Shown here in pieces: positions 35,881 to 45,151 of a stretch of DNA of 64,000 nucleotides. The notes beneath the pieces were generated by a model. It saw only the letters and a list, made by a program, of their open reading frames with translations. It was not told the DNA's origin and made no database searches. The stretch spans positions 60,660 to 124,659 of the forward strand of contig CATOSA010000035.1 in NCBI GenBank assembly GCA_951812315.1. Reading direction: 5' to 3'. This DNA is from an uncultured Burkholderiales bacterium. GTDB taxonomy: Bacteria; Pseudomonadota; Gammaproteobacteria; Burkholderiales; Eutrophovitaceae. The position numbers and the translations under genes are program-made. Position 1 is the stretch's first letter; every line of letters starts with the position of its first letter.

Positions 35881-36987
35881 ATGGAAGAACTCGTTAAATT
35901 CAGACTGGCCGGTCCGCGGCAACAGGTTGCCATTGCAACCCTGGTCCGCGAGAAACCACTTAACAGCCTGTTGCTCGACACGATTGATCAACTGGCGGAG
36001 AACATTAACGCATGGCTCGCCGACGACAGCATTGCCTGTATCGTTATCGACAGCAGCAAGCGTGCATTCTGCGCCGGTGCTGACATTACCGTACTCTATC
36101 GCGCCGTCAAGGAGGCGAACGGAGGTGCCAATCCTTATGCGGAAGCGTTTTTCCTGAATGAGTACAAGCTAAACTACGCCTTGCACACTGCAACCAAACC
36201 TATTGTCGTTTGGGGTGAGGGAATTGTGATGGGCGGCGGCTGGGGTCTTCTCGGAGGCTGTTCGCATCGTATCGGCACGCCTTCCACGCGGCTTGCAATG
36301 CCCGAGATCAACATAGGTTTGTTTCCTGATGCCGGCGGCACAAAATTCCTGTCATCGCTGGGCGAAATCGGAATGTTTGCGGGTCTCACCGGATTTCAAA
36401 TGTCAGCGGGCGACTGTCTGGACCTGAAACTGCTCGACTTCGTCGTCGATCCCACATCGAAAGACGCGATTTTCGAAGGTCTGGAAGACATGCCGTGGGT
36501 ATCCGATGAAAAGGAAAACGGGCGCCTCATATCGGAACTGCTCGCGCAGTACCGCACAGCCGAGGAGTTGCCGGGAAAACTGCTTTCACATCGAGACAGC
36601 GTAACGAGCTTGATGAAAGCATGCCTCAGCGCCGACAATTTCTTCGAGGTGTTTGCGTCAGCACCTGCGTTCGGCGACGAAGCGCTGGATGCTGCAATGA
36701 CTGCTTACAGGAAGGGATCAGCGACGACCGCAAAAACTTTTGTTGAACAAATGCGCCGTGCAAAAGGGATGTCGCTGGCCGACATGTTCAGAATGGAACT
36801 GGTTGTCGCTTATCAGTGCATTCGTCATGGGGATTTTCCGGAAGGCGTGCGTGCGCTGCTCATCGACAAGGATAGAACCCCCCAGTGGGCATACAAGTCT
36901 GCATTGGACGTGCCCAACGCATACGTTGCGGCACACTTCGAGCCGTCATGGCCGGGAGAGCATCCGCTCGCCTCGCTCGGGCACTAA
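35881..36987 (+). CDS. 3-hydroxyisobutyryl-CoA hydrolase-like crotonase
   Basis: 368 residues from ATG 35881. The crotonase core is evident: REKPLNSLLLDTIDQL, SKRAFCAGADITVLY and GIVMGGGWGLLGGCSHRIG (oxyanion hole) and MPEINIGLFPDAGGTKFLS, with the acidic catalytic residues of hydrolases in the last motif. The long C-terminal part with DFPEGVRALLIDKDRTPQW is diagnostic for the 3-hydroxyisobutyryl-CoA hydrolase group rather than for hydratases of about 260 residues. The enzyme belongs to valine breakdown, but the local context (acyl-CoA synthetase, thiolase-like, DUF35) would allow a different branched hydroxyacyl-CoA. Confidence 0.92.
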   Translation: MEELVKFRLAGPRQQVAIATLVREKPLNSLLLDTIDQLAENINAWLADDSIACIVIDSSKRAFCAGADITVLYRAVKEANGGANPYAEAFFLNEYKLNYALHTATKPIVVWGEGIVMGGGWGLLGGCSHRIGTPSTRLAMPEINIGLFPDAGGTKFLSSLGEIGMFAGLTGFQMSAGDCLDLKLLDFVVDPTSKDAIFEGLEDMPWVSDEKENGRLISELLAQYRTAEELPGKLLSHRDSVTSLMKACLSADNFFEVFASAPAFGDEALDAAMTAYRKGSATTAKTFVEQMRRAKGMSLADMFRMELVVAYQCIRHGDFPEGVRALLIDKDRTPQWAYKSALDVPNAYVAAHFEPSWPGEHPLASLGH

Positions 36988-37163
36988 CGCGACAGTACAG
37001 CAAACGTGCGTCGCACTTGCACGCATGGAACAGCCTGTCGCGTACGAGGTGATGTCCCGCCGTTTCCTTCAGGTTGATGGCTGTGAGCGTTTGATCGGCA
37101 TTACCGGCACCGGGTCCAGGTACTATGCGCCTGGACCCGGCATCTGCATCGGCAACGGTAGTT

Positions 37164-37868
37164 TTAGTGACCCATTGCCTGAGCGCTGCAACGTGTAATC
37201 GTCAACTTGCTCAGCGCACTGTCGCGCAAGCTCGCAAGTTGTTCCACGCGAGCGTCGTCGCGGAAGCGATCATAGGTCTCCTTGTCCTGCCATTCGGTGA
37301 TGCGTACTTCGTTGGGCAAGAAATCACCCCAGGCCGATCGGACCCCGGCAAACTTCAACACGGTTCGTGCACCGAACTCGCTCAACAGTGAGGATAATTT
37401 CGCATAGTAATCGTCGAGTTTCTCGCGCCCGCCGTCGGGTCGTATCCAGAGTCCCGACAGTTCATATGCCTTGTCCGGATCAAAACTGACTGAAGCATCG
37501 TCAACCGCTTGCAGGTGCGTGACGATTAACCGGTCAAGTGCGGCGTCGCGCTGCGGATATAGCCTCCGGTAATCGTCATCCGCCATGAAGTTGTCGAAGC
37601 TTTCCAGTTTCGGCCACTCGACCAGTCCAATAACGTGAGGTTGGAGTTCTCCGACAATCGCTTCTTCCGGCACCAGGCGCCCGAGTGCGCGGACCCCATA
37701 CTTTTCTGCGACCGGAAAAACTTGTTGAAAGTAGGCCATCAGGGATTGATCTGCTTCGGGTTTGACCCATTGCATGGACAATTCAGTGATGCGGGTACTG
37801 TTGAAGTCAAGTGCCGGGACCGGTGTGGCCGCTTCGGCTACCACTGCTTCTGCTGATGCTGTTGCCAT
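37164..37868 (-). CDS. Double DUF1330-type (dimeric alpha-beta barrel) protein
   Basis: 234 residues; start at ATG 37868 because AAGGAGG lies 8 bases upstream. Two similar halves of about 95 residues each carry a ferredoxin-like pattern with VIGLVEWPKLESFDNFMADDDYRRLYP in the first and VRITEWQDKETYDRFRDDARV in the second, the signature of DUF1330. Single-domain relatives form small barrel dimers of unclear catalytic function. It is divergent from a LysR gene, its likely regulator. Confidence 0.75.
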   Translation of the reverse strand: MATASAEAVVAEAATPVPALDFNSTRITELSMQWVKPEADQSLMAYFQQVFPVAEKYGVRALGRLVPEEAIVGELQPHVIGLVEWPKLESFDNFMADDDYRRLYPQRDAALDRLIVTHLQAVDDASVSFDPDKAYELSGLWIRPDGGREKLDDYYAKLSSLLSEFGARTVLKFAGVRSAWGDFLPNEVRITEWQDKETYDRFRDDARVEQLASLRDSALSKLTITRCSAQAMGH

Positions 37869-37999
37869 TTGTATTTCCTCCTTGGGGACTGTGATTTCAT
37901 CGGCCGCTTCGAAGCGATGCTCGCCCGAGCGGATGCGCACACTTTAGTTATGCGTATATATGAATACAATAGAGTTTTTCGCAACAGAGACCTGCAAAA
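37869..37999. promoter_or_regulatory. Divergent promoter region of the DUF1330-type gene and lysR
   Basis: 130 bases between divergent starts. The AT-rich TATGCGTATATATGAATAC at about 37949 shows partial dyad symmetry with a T-N11-A spacing, compatible with a LysR-type site. It is inferred from location. Confidence 0.35.
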
Positions 38000-38932
38000 A
38001 TGCAGAACCTTAATTGGGACGATTTACGCGTATTCCTTGCAATCATCCGGTCGGAAACCCTGAGTGGCGCGGCGTGTGAGCTGGGAGTGAATCAAACGAC
38101 TGTTACGCGACGGCTGGAGGTGCTCGAAGCAAGGCTGGGTGCGCGTTTGTTCGATCGCTCGCCATCAGGAATCAATCCCACAAGCGCAGCCACCGAGGTG
38201 TTACAAGTGGCAGAGCGCGTGGAAGACAACGTCGCAACTATCGAGCGCCAGTTGATAGGGCAAGACGCGCGATTGACCGGCGAACTACGTGTGACCACAA
38301 TTGATATGTGCGCCCACAACGACGCTGAATTGTTTCGAAGCTTTAGCCTGCGCTATCCAGAGATTGAGCTCGAACTGTCAGTCGGCTATGTCTATCGAAA
38401 TCTCACTCGCCGTGAGGCCGACGTCGCCATTCGCTGGACCAATAATCCGCCCGAGCATCTGGTCGGCCAGCGTGTTGCTTCGGCCGAGTACGCGTTATAC
38501 GGTGCGAACTCGCTGCTCGACCAGTTTCCCCGCAATGCGACACCAGGTGACTATCCATGGGTCGACTGGGACATCGCCAACAACGCACGTGTCACCGCAA
38601 ACTGGATGCGAAAACATGTTCCCGGCGCGCGTATCGTCTGCCGTTGCGACATGGCGCTTGCGTTGCACGCAGCAGTCCGATCCGGACTGGGCCTTGGGTT
38701 CATGCCGTGCGCGTACGGAGACAACGACCCGGCATTGCAAAGAATAAGGTCGCCGGAAGTCGGGTTCGGTATTGGAATATGGCTACTGACCCATCCAGAC
38801 CTGCGCAACACTGCCCGTGTTCGCGCATTCATGCAACATGCGGCGGCCTACTTTGAATCGCACAGTGATTTGTTCTCAGGTACCAGGGCTTCGAAGAACT
38901 GGAAAGTGGGCAAGAGGCGAAGACGGCAATGA
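38000..38932 (+). CDS. LysR-family transcriptional regulator
   Basis: 310 residues from ATG 38000. The N-terminal winged helix is typical: WDDLRVFLAIIRSETLSGAA, LGVNQTTVTRRLEVLEARLG, LFDRSPSGINPTSA. The effector domain begins near residue 95 (GELRVTTIDMCAHNDAE) and contains VAIRWTNNPPEHLVGQRVA and SGLGLGFMPCAYGD. The HTH-plus-VAIR pattern resembles the subgroup regulating oxidoreductase genes next door. It diverges from the DUF1330-type gene, which is its most likely target. The C-terminal tail (KNWKVGKRRRRQ) is unusually basic. Confidence 0.92.
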   Translation: MQNLNWDDLRVFLAIIRSETLSGAACELGVNQTTVTRRLEVLEARLGARLFDRSPSGINPTSAATEVLQVAERVEDNVATIERQLIGQDARLTGELRVTTIDMCAHNDAELFRSFSLRYPEIELELSVGYVYRNLTRREADVAIRWTNNPPEHLVGQRVASAEYALYGANSLLDQFPRNATPGDYPWVDWDIANNARVTANWMRKHVPGARIVCRCDMALALHAAVRSGLGLGFMPCAYGDNDPALQRIRSPEVGFGIGIWLLTHPDLRNTARVRAFMQHAAAYFESHSDLFSGTRASKNWKVGKRRRRQ

Positions 38933-39021
38933 GCTTGCTTTAGGCACGGCCGTGTTGTGGCATGGGCAAGTCCAGCGTGTTTCAATCGGCCAATTGAGAA
39001 TGGGAGATAACTGACCATCAA

Positions 39022-40722
39022 CTACATTAGTTTCTCGAGTTCGCCCTTCTTGACCTTGCCGGTGGCAGTCATCGGCAGCGCATCGACAATGCGAATTTCG
39101 GGAATCTTGTAAGTCGCCATTGCGGACTTGCACCACGTTCGCAGTTCTTCGGCACCGATCTTCTTGCCGTTATCCGGATCGACCAGCACGAAAGCAACCG
39201 GTACCTGACCGCGTTCTTCGTCCGGGCGGCCAATGACGCCGGAACCGATAATCGCCTGGTGGCGTCCGAGCAGCGCTTCAATTTCTGCCGGAAATACGGA
39301 CATGCCCTTGACCTTGAGCATCTCCTTGCGCCGGCCATAGAAATGCAACAAGCCCATTTCGTCAATCGCACCGATGTCGCCGGTATGCAACCAGCCTTGC
39401 CGCAAGGCCTCGGCGCTCGCTTCGGGTTTGTTCCAGTAACTTTTTAGATTGGAAGGCGACCGCACGCAAATCTCGCCTTCGGTGCCGAGCGCTACCAGTT
39501 CGCCGGTCTCGAAATCGCAGACCTTGAACTCCGTTCCCGCAACCGGAAAGCCGACAAAGATAGGTTGTTGATCCAGGTCGAATTCACTGTCCTGCAGTCC
39601 GCGCGTGAAGCTGTCGCAAGTATGTGTCTCGGTCATGCCGTATGACAACTCGATCATGATCGACCCGGTCAATGCCTTCCAGCGCTCCCGGTATTCGCGG
39701 TTGAGCTTTTTCACAAATGAAGACACGCCGCTGCTTTCAATACAACTCAGGTCAAACTCGCCAACCCTCGGATGGTCCATCACCTCGACAATGTTGTCGA
39801 CCAGAAACGCGGTGCGATTGGGCCGGTAACGGTCAGCAGCAGTCAGAAAGCTCAGCGGATCCCATCTCGCCAGCAGGATGCAGGTTGCCCCGGTGAACAT
39901 CGGGAAGATCAACCCGAGATCCTCACCAGCAATCCAGAACATTGGATGGAAGTTGACGCAGATGTCGTCGCGTTCGAGCATGCAATTGGTTCGGCACGAG
40001 GTCGCTGCGGTATATATCATGTCGCGCTGCGTATGCACGCATCCCTTTGGCATGCCGGTCGTGCCGCCAGTATAATTGAGCGCGGCCACTGCGTCAAGAT
40101 CTTCTACGTCGAGATCCTCAACGCGTGCTTGCGGTTTGCCGGCGTGTTCAAGAGCGCCAAGAAAGCTCTCGGCGTCAGAGCTTGTCGCCGATTTCAAGAC
40201 ACCGTCAGGAACATGAAAACCCGGTGGTTCCGGGATCATGCCAGCAAGCCCGGTGGCGTAGACCTCACGCAACGACGTTTTATCCTGCACCTTTCGAACC
40301 AGCGGAACCAGCGCGTGATCCGCAACCACCAGCGTCGCCTTTGAATCATTCAGTTCGTACAGCAACTCGTGTTCGCGAAACATCGGATTGACAGGTACGT
40401 GCACCGCGCCAGCTTTGAGAATTCCAAGAAACGCGATGGCGAATTGTGGGCAACTGCCCAGGAATACCGCTACGCTGTCGCCTGGCCCGATGCCCTGTGA
40501 TTGCAGCAAGGCCGCGAACCGGTCGACCTCCCCGAAAGTAACCAGGCCGCCATAGAAGTTGTACAAGGGTTTGTCCGGTGCTTCTGCCGCCCAGCGCCTG
40601 ACGTGTTCCGGAAGCGATACTTCTCCGAACGGATAGTACGGCTCGCGCGGTACTTCTTGCGGCCAGTGTTGGTCCCGGCGCTTGCGCAAGTCGTCCAGAT
40701 ATTCCTGTTCACTGCTCCACAT
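39022..40722 (-). CDS. AMP-dependent acyl-CoA synthetase/ligase
   Basis: 566 residues from ATG 40722. The ANL motifs are present: ALNYTGGTTGMPKGCVHTQRD (P-loop-like A3), SYGMTETHTC (A5), QGWLHTGDIG and FYGRRKEMLKVKGMSVFPAE, and the catalytic lysine near the end in MTATGKVKKGEL. It would convert a carboxylic acid to its CoA ester with ATP. The next genes on the same strand encode a TRAP transporter (dctM 17 bases upstream), suggesting uptake of an organic acid followed by CoA activation. Confidence 0.93.
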   Translation of the reverse strand: MWSSEQEYLDDLRKRRDQHWPQEVPREPYYPFGEVSLPEHVRRWAAEAPDKPLYNFYGGLVTFGEVDRFAALLQSQGIGPGDSVAVFLGSCPQFAIAFLGILKAGAVHVPVNPMFREHELLYELNDSKATLVVADHALVPLVRKVQDKTSLREVYATGLAGMIPEPPGFHVPDGVLKSATSSDAESFLGALEHAGKPQARVEDLDVEDLDAVAALNYTGGTTGMPKGCVHTQRDMIYTAATSCRTNCMLERDDICVNFHPMFWIAGEDLGLIFPMFTGATCILLARWDPLSFLTAADRYRPNRTAFLVDNIVEVMDHPRVGEFDLSCIESSGVSSFVKKLNREYRERWKALTGSIMIELSYGMTETHTCDSFTRGLQDSEFDLDQQPIFVGFPVAGTEFKVCDFETGELVALGTEGEICVRSPSNLKSYWNKPEASAEALRQGWLHTGDIGAIDEMGLLHFYGRRKEMLKVKGMSVFPAEIEALLGRHQAIIGSGVIGRPDEERGQVPVAFVLVDPDNGKKIGAEELRTWCKSAMATYKIPEIRIVDALPMTATGKVKKGELEKLM

Positions 40723-40739
40723 TTGTTCGTACCCGGATG

Positions 40740-42047
40740 CTAATCAAGCAGATTCGGCAGGTACATGATGATCTCGGGGAAGATCATCAGTAGTGCAACT
40801 ACTATCAGGTCGGCGACCAGAAAATAGAGAATGCCTTTGAAGATCTGCGTCGTCGTGGCGAGGTTGCCGACGACACCCTTGATGACGAACACATTCAGTC
40901 CGATCGGCGGCGTAATCATTCCGATTTCGAGGAATTTTATCAACACCACGCCAAACCAGATCAGGTCGATCCCGGTTTGTTGCAGTATCGGCAACAGAAC
41001 CGGGATCGTCAGCAGCATCGCGCCAAGCGGTTCGAGAAACATGCCCAGCACCAGATACATCACGGCGATGCCAAGCAACAACGTAATCTGGTCAGCACCG
41101 AGTTCGATAACCGTCTGCGAAATAAACTGCGACGCGCCGGACAAAGCCAGGAATCGGGTCAGCAGGTTTGCCCCGATCGCTATAACAAAAATTGCCGCCG
41201 TGGTCTGCACCGTCTCGAGCAAGGCCTCCTTGCTCATTTTCCAGTTCAGCGCGCCTTTCGCGCCGGAAATTACGAACGCTAGGAAGGCGCCCACTGCGCC
41301 GGCCTCGGTTGGCGTGAACACACCGGAGAACAATCCACCGAAAACGCCGATTACGAGCAGCATTACCGGCCAGGTATCACCAAGCGCGGCCAGCTTTTCG
41401 TGCATCGAACTGACTTCCTGAACCGGTGGTGCCAACGCGGGATTCAATTTGGCACGGATGGTGACGACCAGAATGTAGGCCGCGGCCGTCACCACTCCGG
41501 CACCAACACCGCCGAGAAACAGTTTGGAGACTGGCACCTGCACAAAAATTCCATACAGAATCAGCAAAATCGACGGCGGGATCAGTGCACCGATCGTACC
41601 GGCGGCAGCGACCGTACCGGTAGCCAGGGTTGCGTCATAACGGTTACGCAGCATCTCGGGAACCGCAATCCGGCCCATCGCAGCAGCACATGCAACCGAA
41701 GAACCGGTCACTGCCGAAAAGCCTGCCGCGCCCATGACGGTTGCAACCGCAAGTCCGCCCGGCAGGCCGGACAACCATTTTCGGGCGGCTTCGAACAACC
41801 CGCGGGTGAGCCCTGCGTGGTAACAGCAAAACCCCATTAACAGGAACATCGGTACCGAAGTCAGCGACCACTTTGCGCCGAAGTCGTAGGGAACGGCGGT
41901 GAGGATGCCCCACGCCGGTGTGAGTCCCACGAGAGCCCAGATGCCGCCGAACGATACCGCTACCAGCGCAATACCGATCGGCATTCGCAGCAGAATAAGG
42001 ATCAACAGTACGACGACGCCCAGAAGGCCGATTTCGGTTCTGTCCAT
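40740..42047 (-). CDS. dctM: TRAP transporter large permease (DctM-like)
   Basis: 435 residues from ATG 42047. About 12 hydrophobic segments with TRAP DctM motifs: SVPMFLLMGFCCYHAGLTRG, AGFSAVTGSSVACAAAMGRIAVPEM, GTIGALIPPSILLILYG and FTPTEAGAVGAFLA. It forms the Na+-coupled translocation subunit with DctQ (38 bases upstream) and takes ligand from the DctP protein. The acyl-CoA synthetase follows it by 17 bases. Confidence 0.95.
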   Translation of the reverse strand: MDRTEIGLLGVVVLLILILLRMPIGIALVAVSFGGIWALVGLTPAWGILTAVPYDFGAKWSLTSVPMFLLMGFCCYHAGLTRGLFEAARKWLSGLPGGLAVATVMGAAGFSAVTGSSVACAAAMGRIAVPEMLRNRYDATLATGTVAAAGTIGALIPPSILLILYGIFVQVPVSKLFLGGVGAGVVTAAAYILVVTIRAKLNPALAPPVQEVSSMHEKLAALGDTWPVMLLVIGVFGGLFSGVFTPTEAGAVGAFLAFVISGAKGALNWKMSKEALLETVQTTAAIFVIAIGANLLTRFLALSGASQFISQTVIELGADQITLLLGIAVMYLVLGMFLEPLGAMLLTIPVLLPILQQTGIDLIWFGVVLIKFLEIGMITPPIGLNVFVIKGVVGNLATTTQIFKGILYFLVADLIVVALLMIFPEIIMYLPNLLD

Positions 42048-42085
42048 TGCGTTATTGTTTTAGGTGCACGATGTTCACCGGATGA

Positions 42086-42625
42086 CTAGTCGGCCGCATG
42101 GTCCTGAAACGCCTGATGTTGTGTTTCGCCCAGACCGCTCTTGCGTCGGGTGACGACTACTACGATGCGATAGATCAGAACAAGAATGGCCAGCCCGAAA
42201 CCGACAGGCAGGAAGAAGTAGGAAGCCCAGATGGGAATTTTCCAGTCGACTTCCATCATGAATGTACCGATGCGCATTTTGTCGAGCGCGTCTAGCCAGG
42301 TTTGATAGAACAAAATGCCAAACACGGCTACGGACACAAGCCAGATCAACACGGCCAGGATGCGCTGCCAGGACTTGCCCAGCCACTGAACAAGAATCTC
42401 AACAGTAATGTGTGCGTCGTTGCGCTCAGTGAGTGCCAGCGGAAAGAAGATGATCGGCAGCATGTAGTAGTGCGGCACGATGGTTACCGTGGCCGGAATC
42501 GGGTGGCCGATCCAGCGCAGCGCGACATCCACAGTGATGTGCAGCATCATCAGCACCACTGCGACGCAGCCTGCAAACGCAAGTGCGTCGGTCAACCAGC
42601 CCAGAATACGTCCGATACGAAACAC
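42086..42625 (-). CDS. dctQ: TRAP transporter small permease (DctQ-like)
   Basis: 179 residues from ATG 42625. Four membrane segments (about residues 10-32, 47-65, 86-108 and 132-152), with the conserved V-DV-LRWIGHPI and NDAHITVEIL elements of DctQ. It pairs with the large permease. A 158-base gap separates it from the binding protein gene upstream on the same strand. Confidence 0.92.
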   Translation of the reverse strand: MFRIGRILGWLTDALAFAGCVAVVLMMLHITVDVALRWIGHPIPATVTIVPHYYMLPIIFFPLALTERNDAHITVEILVQWLGKSWQRILAVLIWLVSVAVFGILFYQTWLDALDKMRIGTFMMEVDWKIPIWASYFFLPVGFGLAILVLIYRIVVVVTRRKSGLGETQHQAFQDHAAD

Positions 42626-42783
42626 GATATGTTCCTTTGTACCGCGAAGTTAACGAATAGCGAAGCTAACGAATGGCGGGTTTCTCTTCACAAGCCGCCT
42701 CCCTACAACTGCTCCGGGAACGAGCGTTGCACAGACACCATTCGCTACCACGGATTCGACATGTTCAGGCGAGCGCGAACCCG

Positions 42784-43905
42784 TTACATGCCGTGTGTCG
42801 AAGCGTCTACCTTGTCCCAGATTTCTTTCTTGTACAGCGCGGTCACCTGATCGACATCAGTCGCATCAATCTTCGCGAGCAGCCCACGCCACTTTTCGAT
42901 CAGCCCTTCGAACCGGGCGATTCGGGCCGGCGCGTCCTTGATGTTGTAATTTTTCCTGGCCATTGCATCCATGTTCTTCATGTCCTGCGCAATGAATGCG
43001 TTGGTCTTGGCGACCAGATCGGGGCTCGGATCAACGACCTTGATCCCATCAGCCGCGGCCTTGCTCGTGATTATTTCGTCGTTGAAAGTCTGAAACTGCA
43101 CCGTTGTCAGCGCAGCACTTTCGGCGAACATGTCCAGCATCAGGCGCCGCTCTGCTGTAGTCATCGAACGCCACGACCGGGTATTGAAATTGAACTGATT
43201 GCCGTTGTACGTGCCAAGGGGCAGTTTGGTTACATACTTGGCCACATCCTTGAAGTTGAGGTTGTACAACTCGGTGGCCGGGTGCAAGTTGGCGTCCAGC
43301 GTGCCGCGGCTGAGCGCGTCATAAATACCATTGGCCGACAACGACATCTTGATGCCGCCCATGTACTCCACCCAGCGCCCGAACGCGGAGAAGCTGCGGA
43401 TTTTCTTTCCTTTGAGCGATTCCGGCGTTGTCATCGGCTTGGTGGTCAGCAGCATGTAAGGCGCATTGGCGGTCATCGAGACGAATACCGAGCCGTTGGC
43501 TTCGCTTTCCTTCAGACACTCCGGACAACTGAATATGTACTCACTGACCGCAGCCGAAAGCACGGTGGCGTTGTGGCCGAGCATGGCCAGATCAATAATC
43601 AGATTCGTTTTGGGAAGTTCTGCCGGGTGGTAGCCGGGAACCAGCATGGCCGAATCAGCGATACCGTCACGCAACCCGGTGAGGCTTTGTTTCAGGTTCA
43701 GCAGCGAGCCGTAGTACACCTCGGATTCGAGCTTGCCGCCCGAACGTTTCTCAAGGTGTTTGTCCACATACTCGTAGTTCTTTGACCAGGTATGAATCGG
43801 CGGCAGGCCGATTGCAAAGGTGAGCTTCCTGTCCGCCGCGATGGCCGTGGACAAACCACAAATCATGAGTGCCGTCGTCACGGCGCTGATCACAAGCTTG
43901 TTCAT
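42784..43905 (-). CDS. dctP: TRAP transporter substrate-binding protein (DctP-like)
   Basis: 373 residues from ATG 43905, with GGGGGAG just upstream. Residues 1-22 are a signal peptide (MNKLVISAVTTALMICGLST, cleavage near AIAA). The DctP pattern is visible with FAIGLPPIHTWSKNYEYVDKH at the mature N-terminus, SLTGLRDGIADSAMLVPGYHPAE, and KGKKIRSFSAFGRWVEYMGG, where the Arg that binds a carboxylate is expected. The ligand is probably an organic acid; the adjacent CoA ligase supports this. Confidence 0.93.
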   Translation of the reverse strand: MNKLVISAVTTALMICGLSTAIAADRKLTFAIGLPPIHTWSKNYEYVDKHLEKRSGGKLESEVYYGSLLNLKQSLTGLRDGIADSAMLVPGYHPAELPKTNLIIDLAMLGHNATVLSAAVSEYIFSCPECLKESEANGSVFVSMTANAPYMLLTTKPMTTPESLKGKKIRSFSAFGRWVEYMGGIKMSLSANGIYDALSRGTLDANLHPATELYNLNFKDVAKYVTKLPLGTYNGNQFNFNTRSWRSMTTAERRLMLDMFAESAALTTVQFQTFNDEIITSKAAADGIKVVDPSPDLVAKTNAFIAQDMKNMDAMARKNYNIKDAPARIARFEGLIEKWRGLLAKIDATDVDQVTALYKKEIWDKVDASTHGM

Positions 43906-44039
43906 CTTCTCCCCCTATTTTTGTATTAATTCTAGCAGGTGATCCGAGCGGCCCAATTCTGGTTTGAATACCCTTTACAGAACAATACGGGTTGCAGCAG
44001 GGCAGCGCGAGGCCGCGTTTGCTGTCAAGCCGCTCGTGG

Positions 44040-44360
44040 TCAGGCGATTCGACGTTTGATCACTGACAGAAATTCGTCATGGGTGATGGCGGGTAAATCT
44101 GGAAAAGGCAGCCGAACCCTCTTTCCAGTATTCAACACCAGATCGAAATAGGTTCTGGTTCCGGAATCTTCGGCTCCCCTCTCTTCAATTTCGATCATTA
44201 CGAAATCCGCGATCAGGGAAAAGGACACGGTTTTACGATTGAAGAGACGGTGCAGCACCACTGCATATTTTGTCAGTTCCAGCGAAATCGGGATGAACGT
44301 GATCACAGCGCCACCGGTTAGGCAAATGCCCGCAAATGCGATTCGTAACCATCCATTCAT
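44040..44360 (-). CDS. Small membrane-anchored protein, function unknown
   Basis: 106 residues from ATG 44360. A hydrophobic segment (about residues 8-25, FAGICLTGGAVITFIPISLE) is followed by a soluble beta-rich part (KTVSFSLIADFVMIEIEERG, YFDLVLNTGKRVRLP) resembling a small PH-like domain. It lies 12 bases after the small membrane gene 44373-44693 on the same strand, so the two form a little operon. No family was recognised. Confidence 0.55.
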   Translation of the reverse strand: MNGWLRIAFAGICLTGGAVITFIPISLELTKYAVVLHRLFNRKTVSFSLIADFVMIEIEERGAEDSGTRTYFDLVLNTGKRVRLPFPDLPAITHDEFLSVIKRRIA

Positions 44361-44372
44361 CGCGGTGACACC

Positions 44373-44693
44373 CTACGCACCCCAGACAATCAGGCCAAAT
44401 GCAATGATCGTCAACAATAGATTGTAGAAACCCGTATAGAAGTATCGATCGGGCCAGCGCGCGGGCGCGCGCGTCAGATAAGAATGGAACCATGTCGTTG
44501 AAATTGCTGCGAGTAGAAATGGAATCGCGGCAATGACGGAAATCTGGAACAATATGGCGCTGATGATGAGCGTGAAGGCCCAGGTCACATACAGAAAAGT
44601 GGCAGGAGGTTTTTCAAAGGAAGGGACGAGGCCACGTTTGCGGCGAGTCCGCCGAATGGAATTGTCGTTACGCGCTTTGGCCACTTTCGTCAT
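44373..44693 (-). CDS. Small membrane protein, function unknown
   Basis: 106 residues from ATG 44693 (MTKVAKARNDNSIRRTRRKRG); a longer upstream start is possible but reads like noise. A basic N-terminus precedes about three membrane segments (residues 32-52, 52-68, 88-106). No family was recognised. It is divergent from the gene at 44717, and the next gene downstream is probably coupled. Confidence 0.5.
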   Translation of the reverse strand: MTKVAKARNDNSIRRTRRKRGLVPSFEKPPATFLYVTWAFTLIISAILFQISVIAAIPFLLAAISTTWFHSYLTRAPARWPDRYFYTGFYNLLLTIIAFGLIVWGA

Positions 44694-44716
44694 CGGAACT
44701 TGAGGCGATAAAAACG

Positions 44717-45121
44717 ATGTTCTACAGGTCCGGGACAAAGCACAAGCATTTTGTGTTTGAAATGCTGGAATCTGATTACAGGAAAGCCCGAGAGATGAGC
44801 ATGGATGAGATACATGATGCGATATGCAGCGGAGATCGCTACGAACGAAAACCCGCTTATCTGAAAGAGCGGGAAAAACGCGACGAGAGTGCACTATTCA
44901 AACTGATCGATAGCCACGATAACAAGATGCGAGATGCGTTCCTGACGGGCGGGCCAGCCCGGTTGCTCAATACGAAGACTGGAGAATATTGCGCCTTGCA
45001 GGAATTGACGGTGAAAAACCGGGTTGATGACGGCTGGGACGGACCGATCAAACTGGGTTATGACGACTATTACTTCAAGCGACAGAAAGTTTTCGATGTT
45101 CTCATCGATTACATGCAGTAA
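44717..45121 (+). CDS. Hypothetical soluble protein
   Basis: 134 residues from ATG 44717. It is charged and helical in the first half (MSMDEIHDAICSGDRYERK, REKRDESALFKLIDSH) and has an alpha/beta second half (YCALQELTVKNRVDDGWDG). No signal peptide, membrane segment or familiar motif is present. The gene is divergent from the small membrane gene and lies 30 bases before the phosphotransferase gene. Coding quality looks moderate; function unknown. Confidence 0.5.
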   Translation: MFYRSGTKHKHFVFEMLESDYRKAREMSMDEIHDAICSGDRYERKPAYLKEREKRDESALFKLIDSHDNKMRDAFLTGGPARLLNTKTGEYCALQELTVKNRVDDGWDGPIKLGYDDYYFKRQKVFDVLIDYMQ

Positions 45122-45151
45122 TCCCTGATTCAATCTTGAGTGCGCACAACC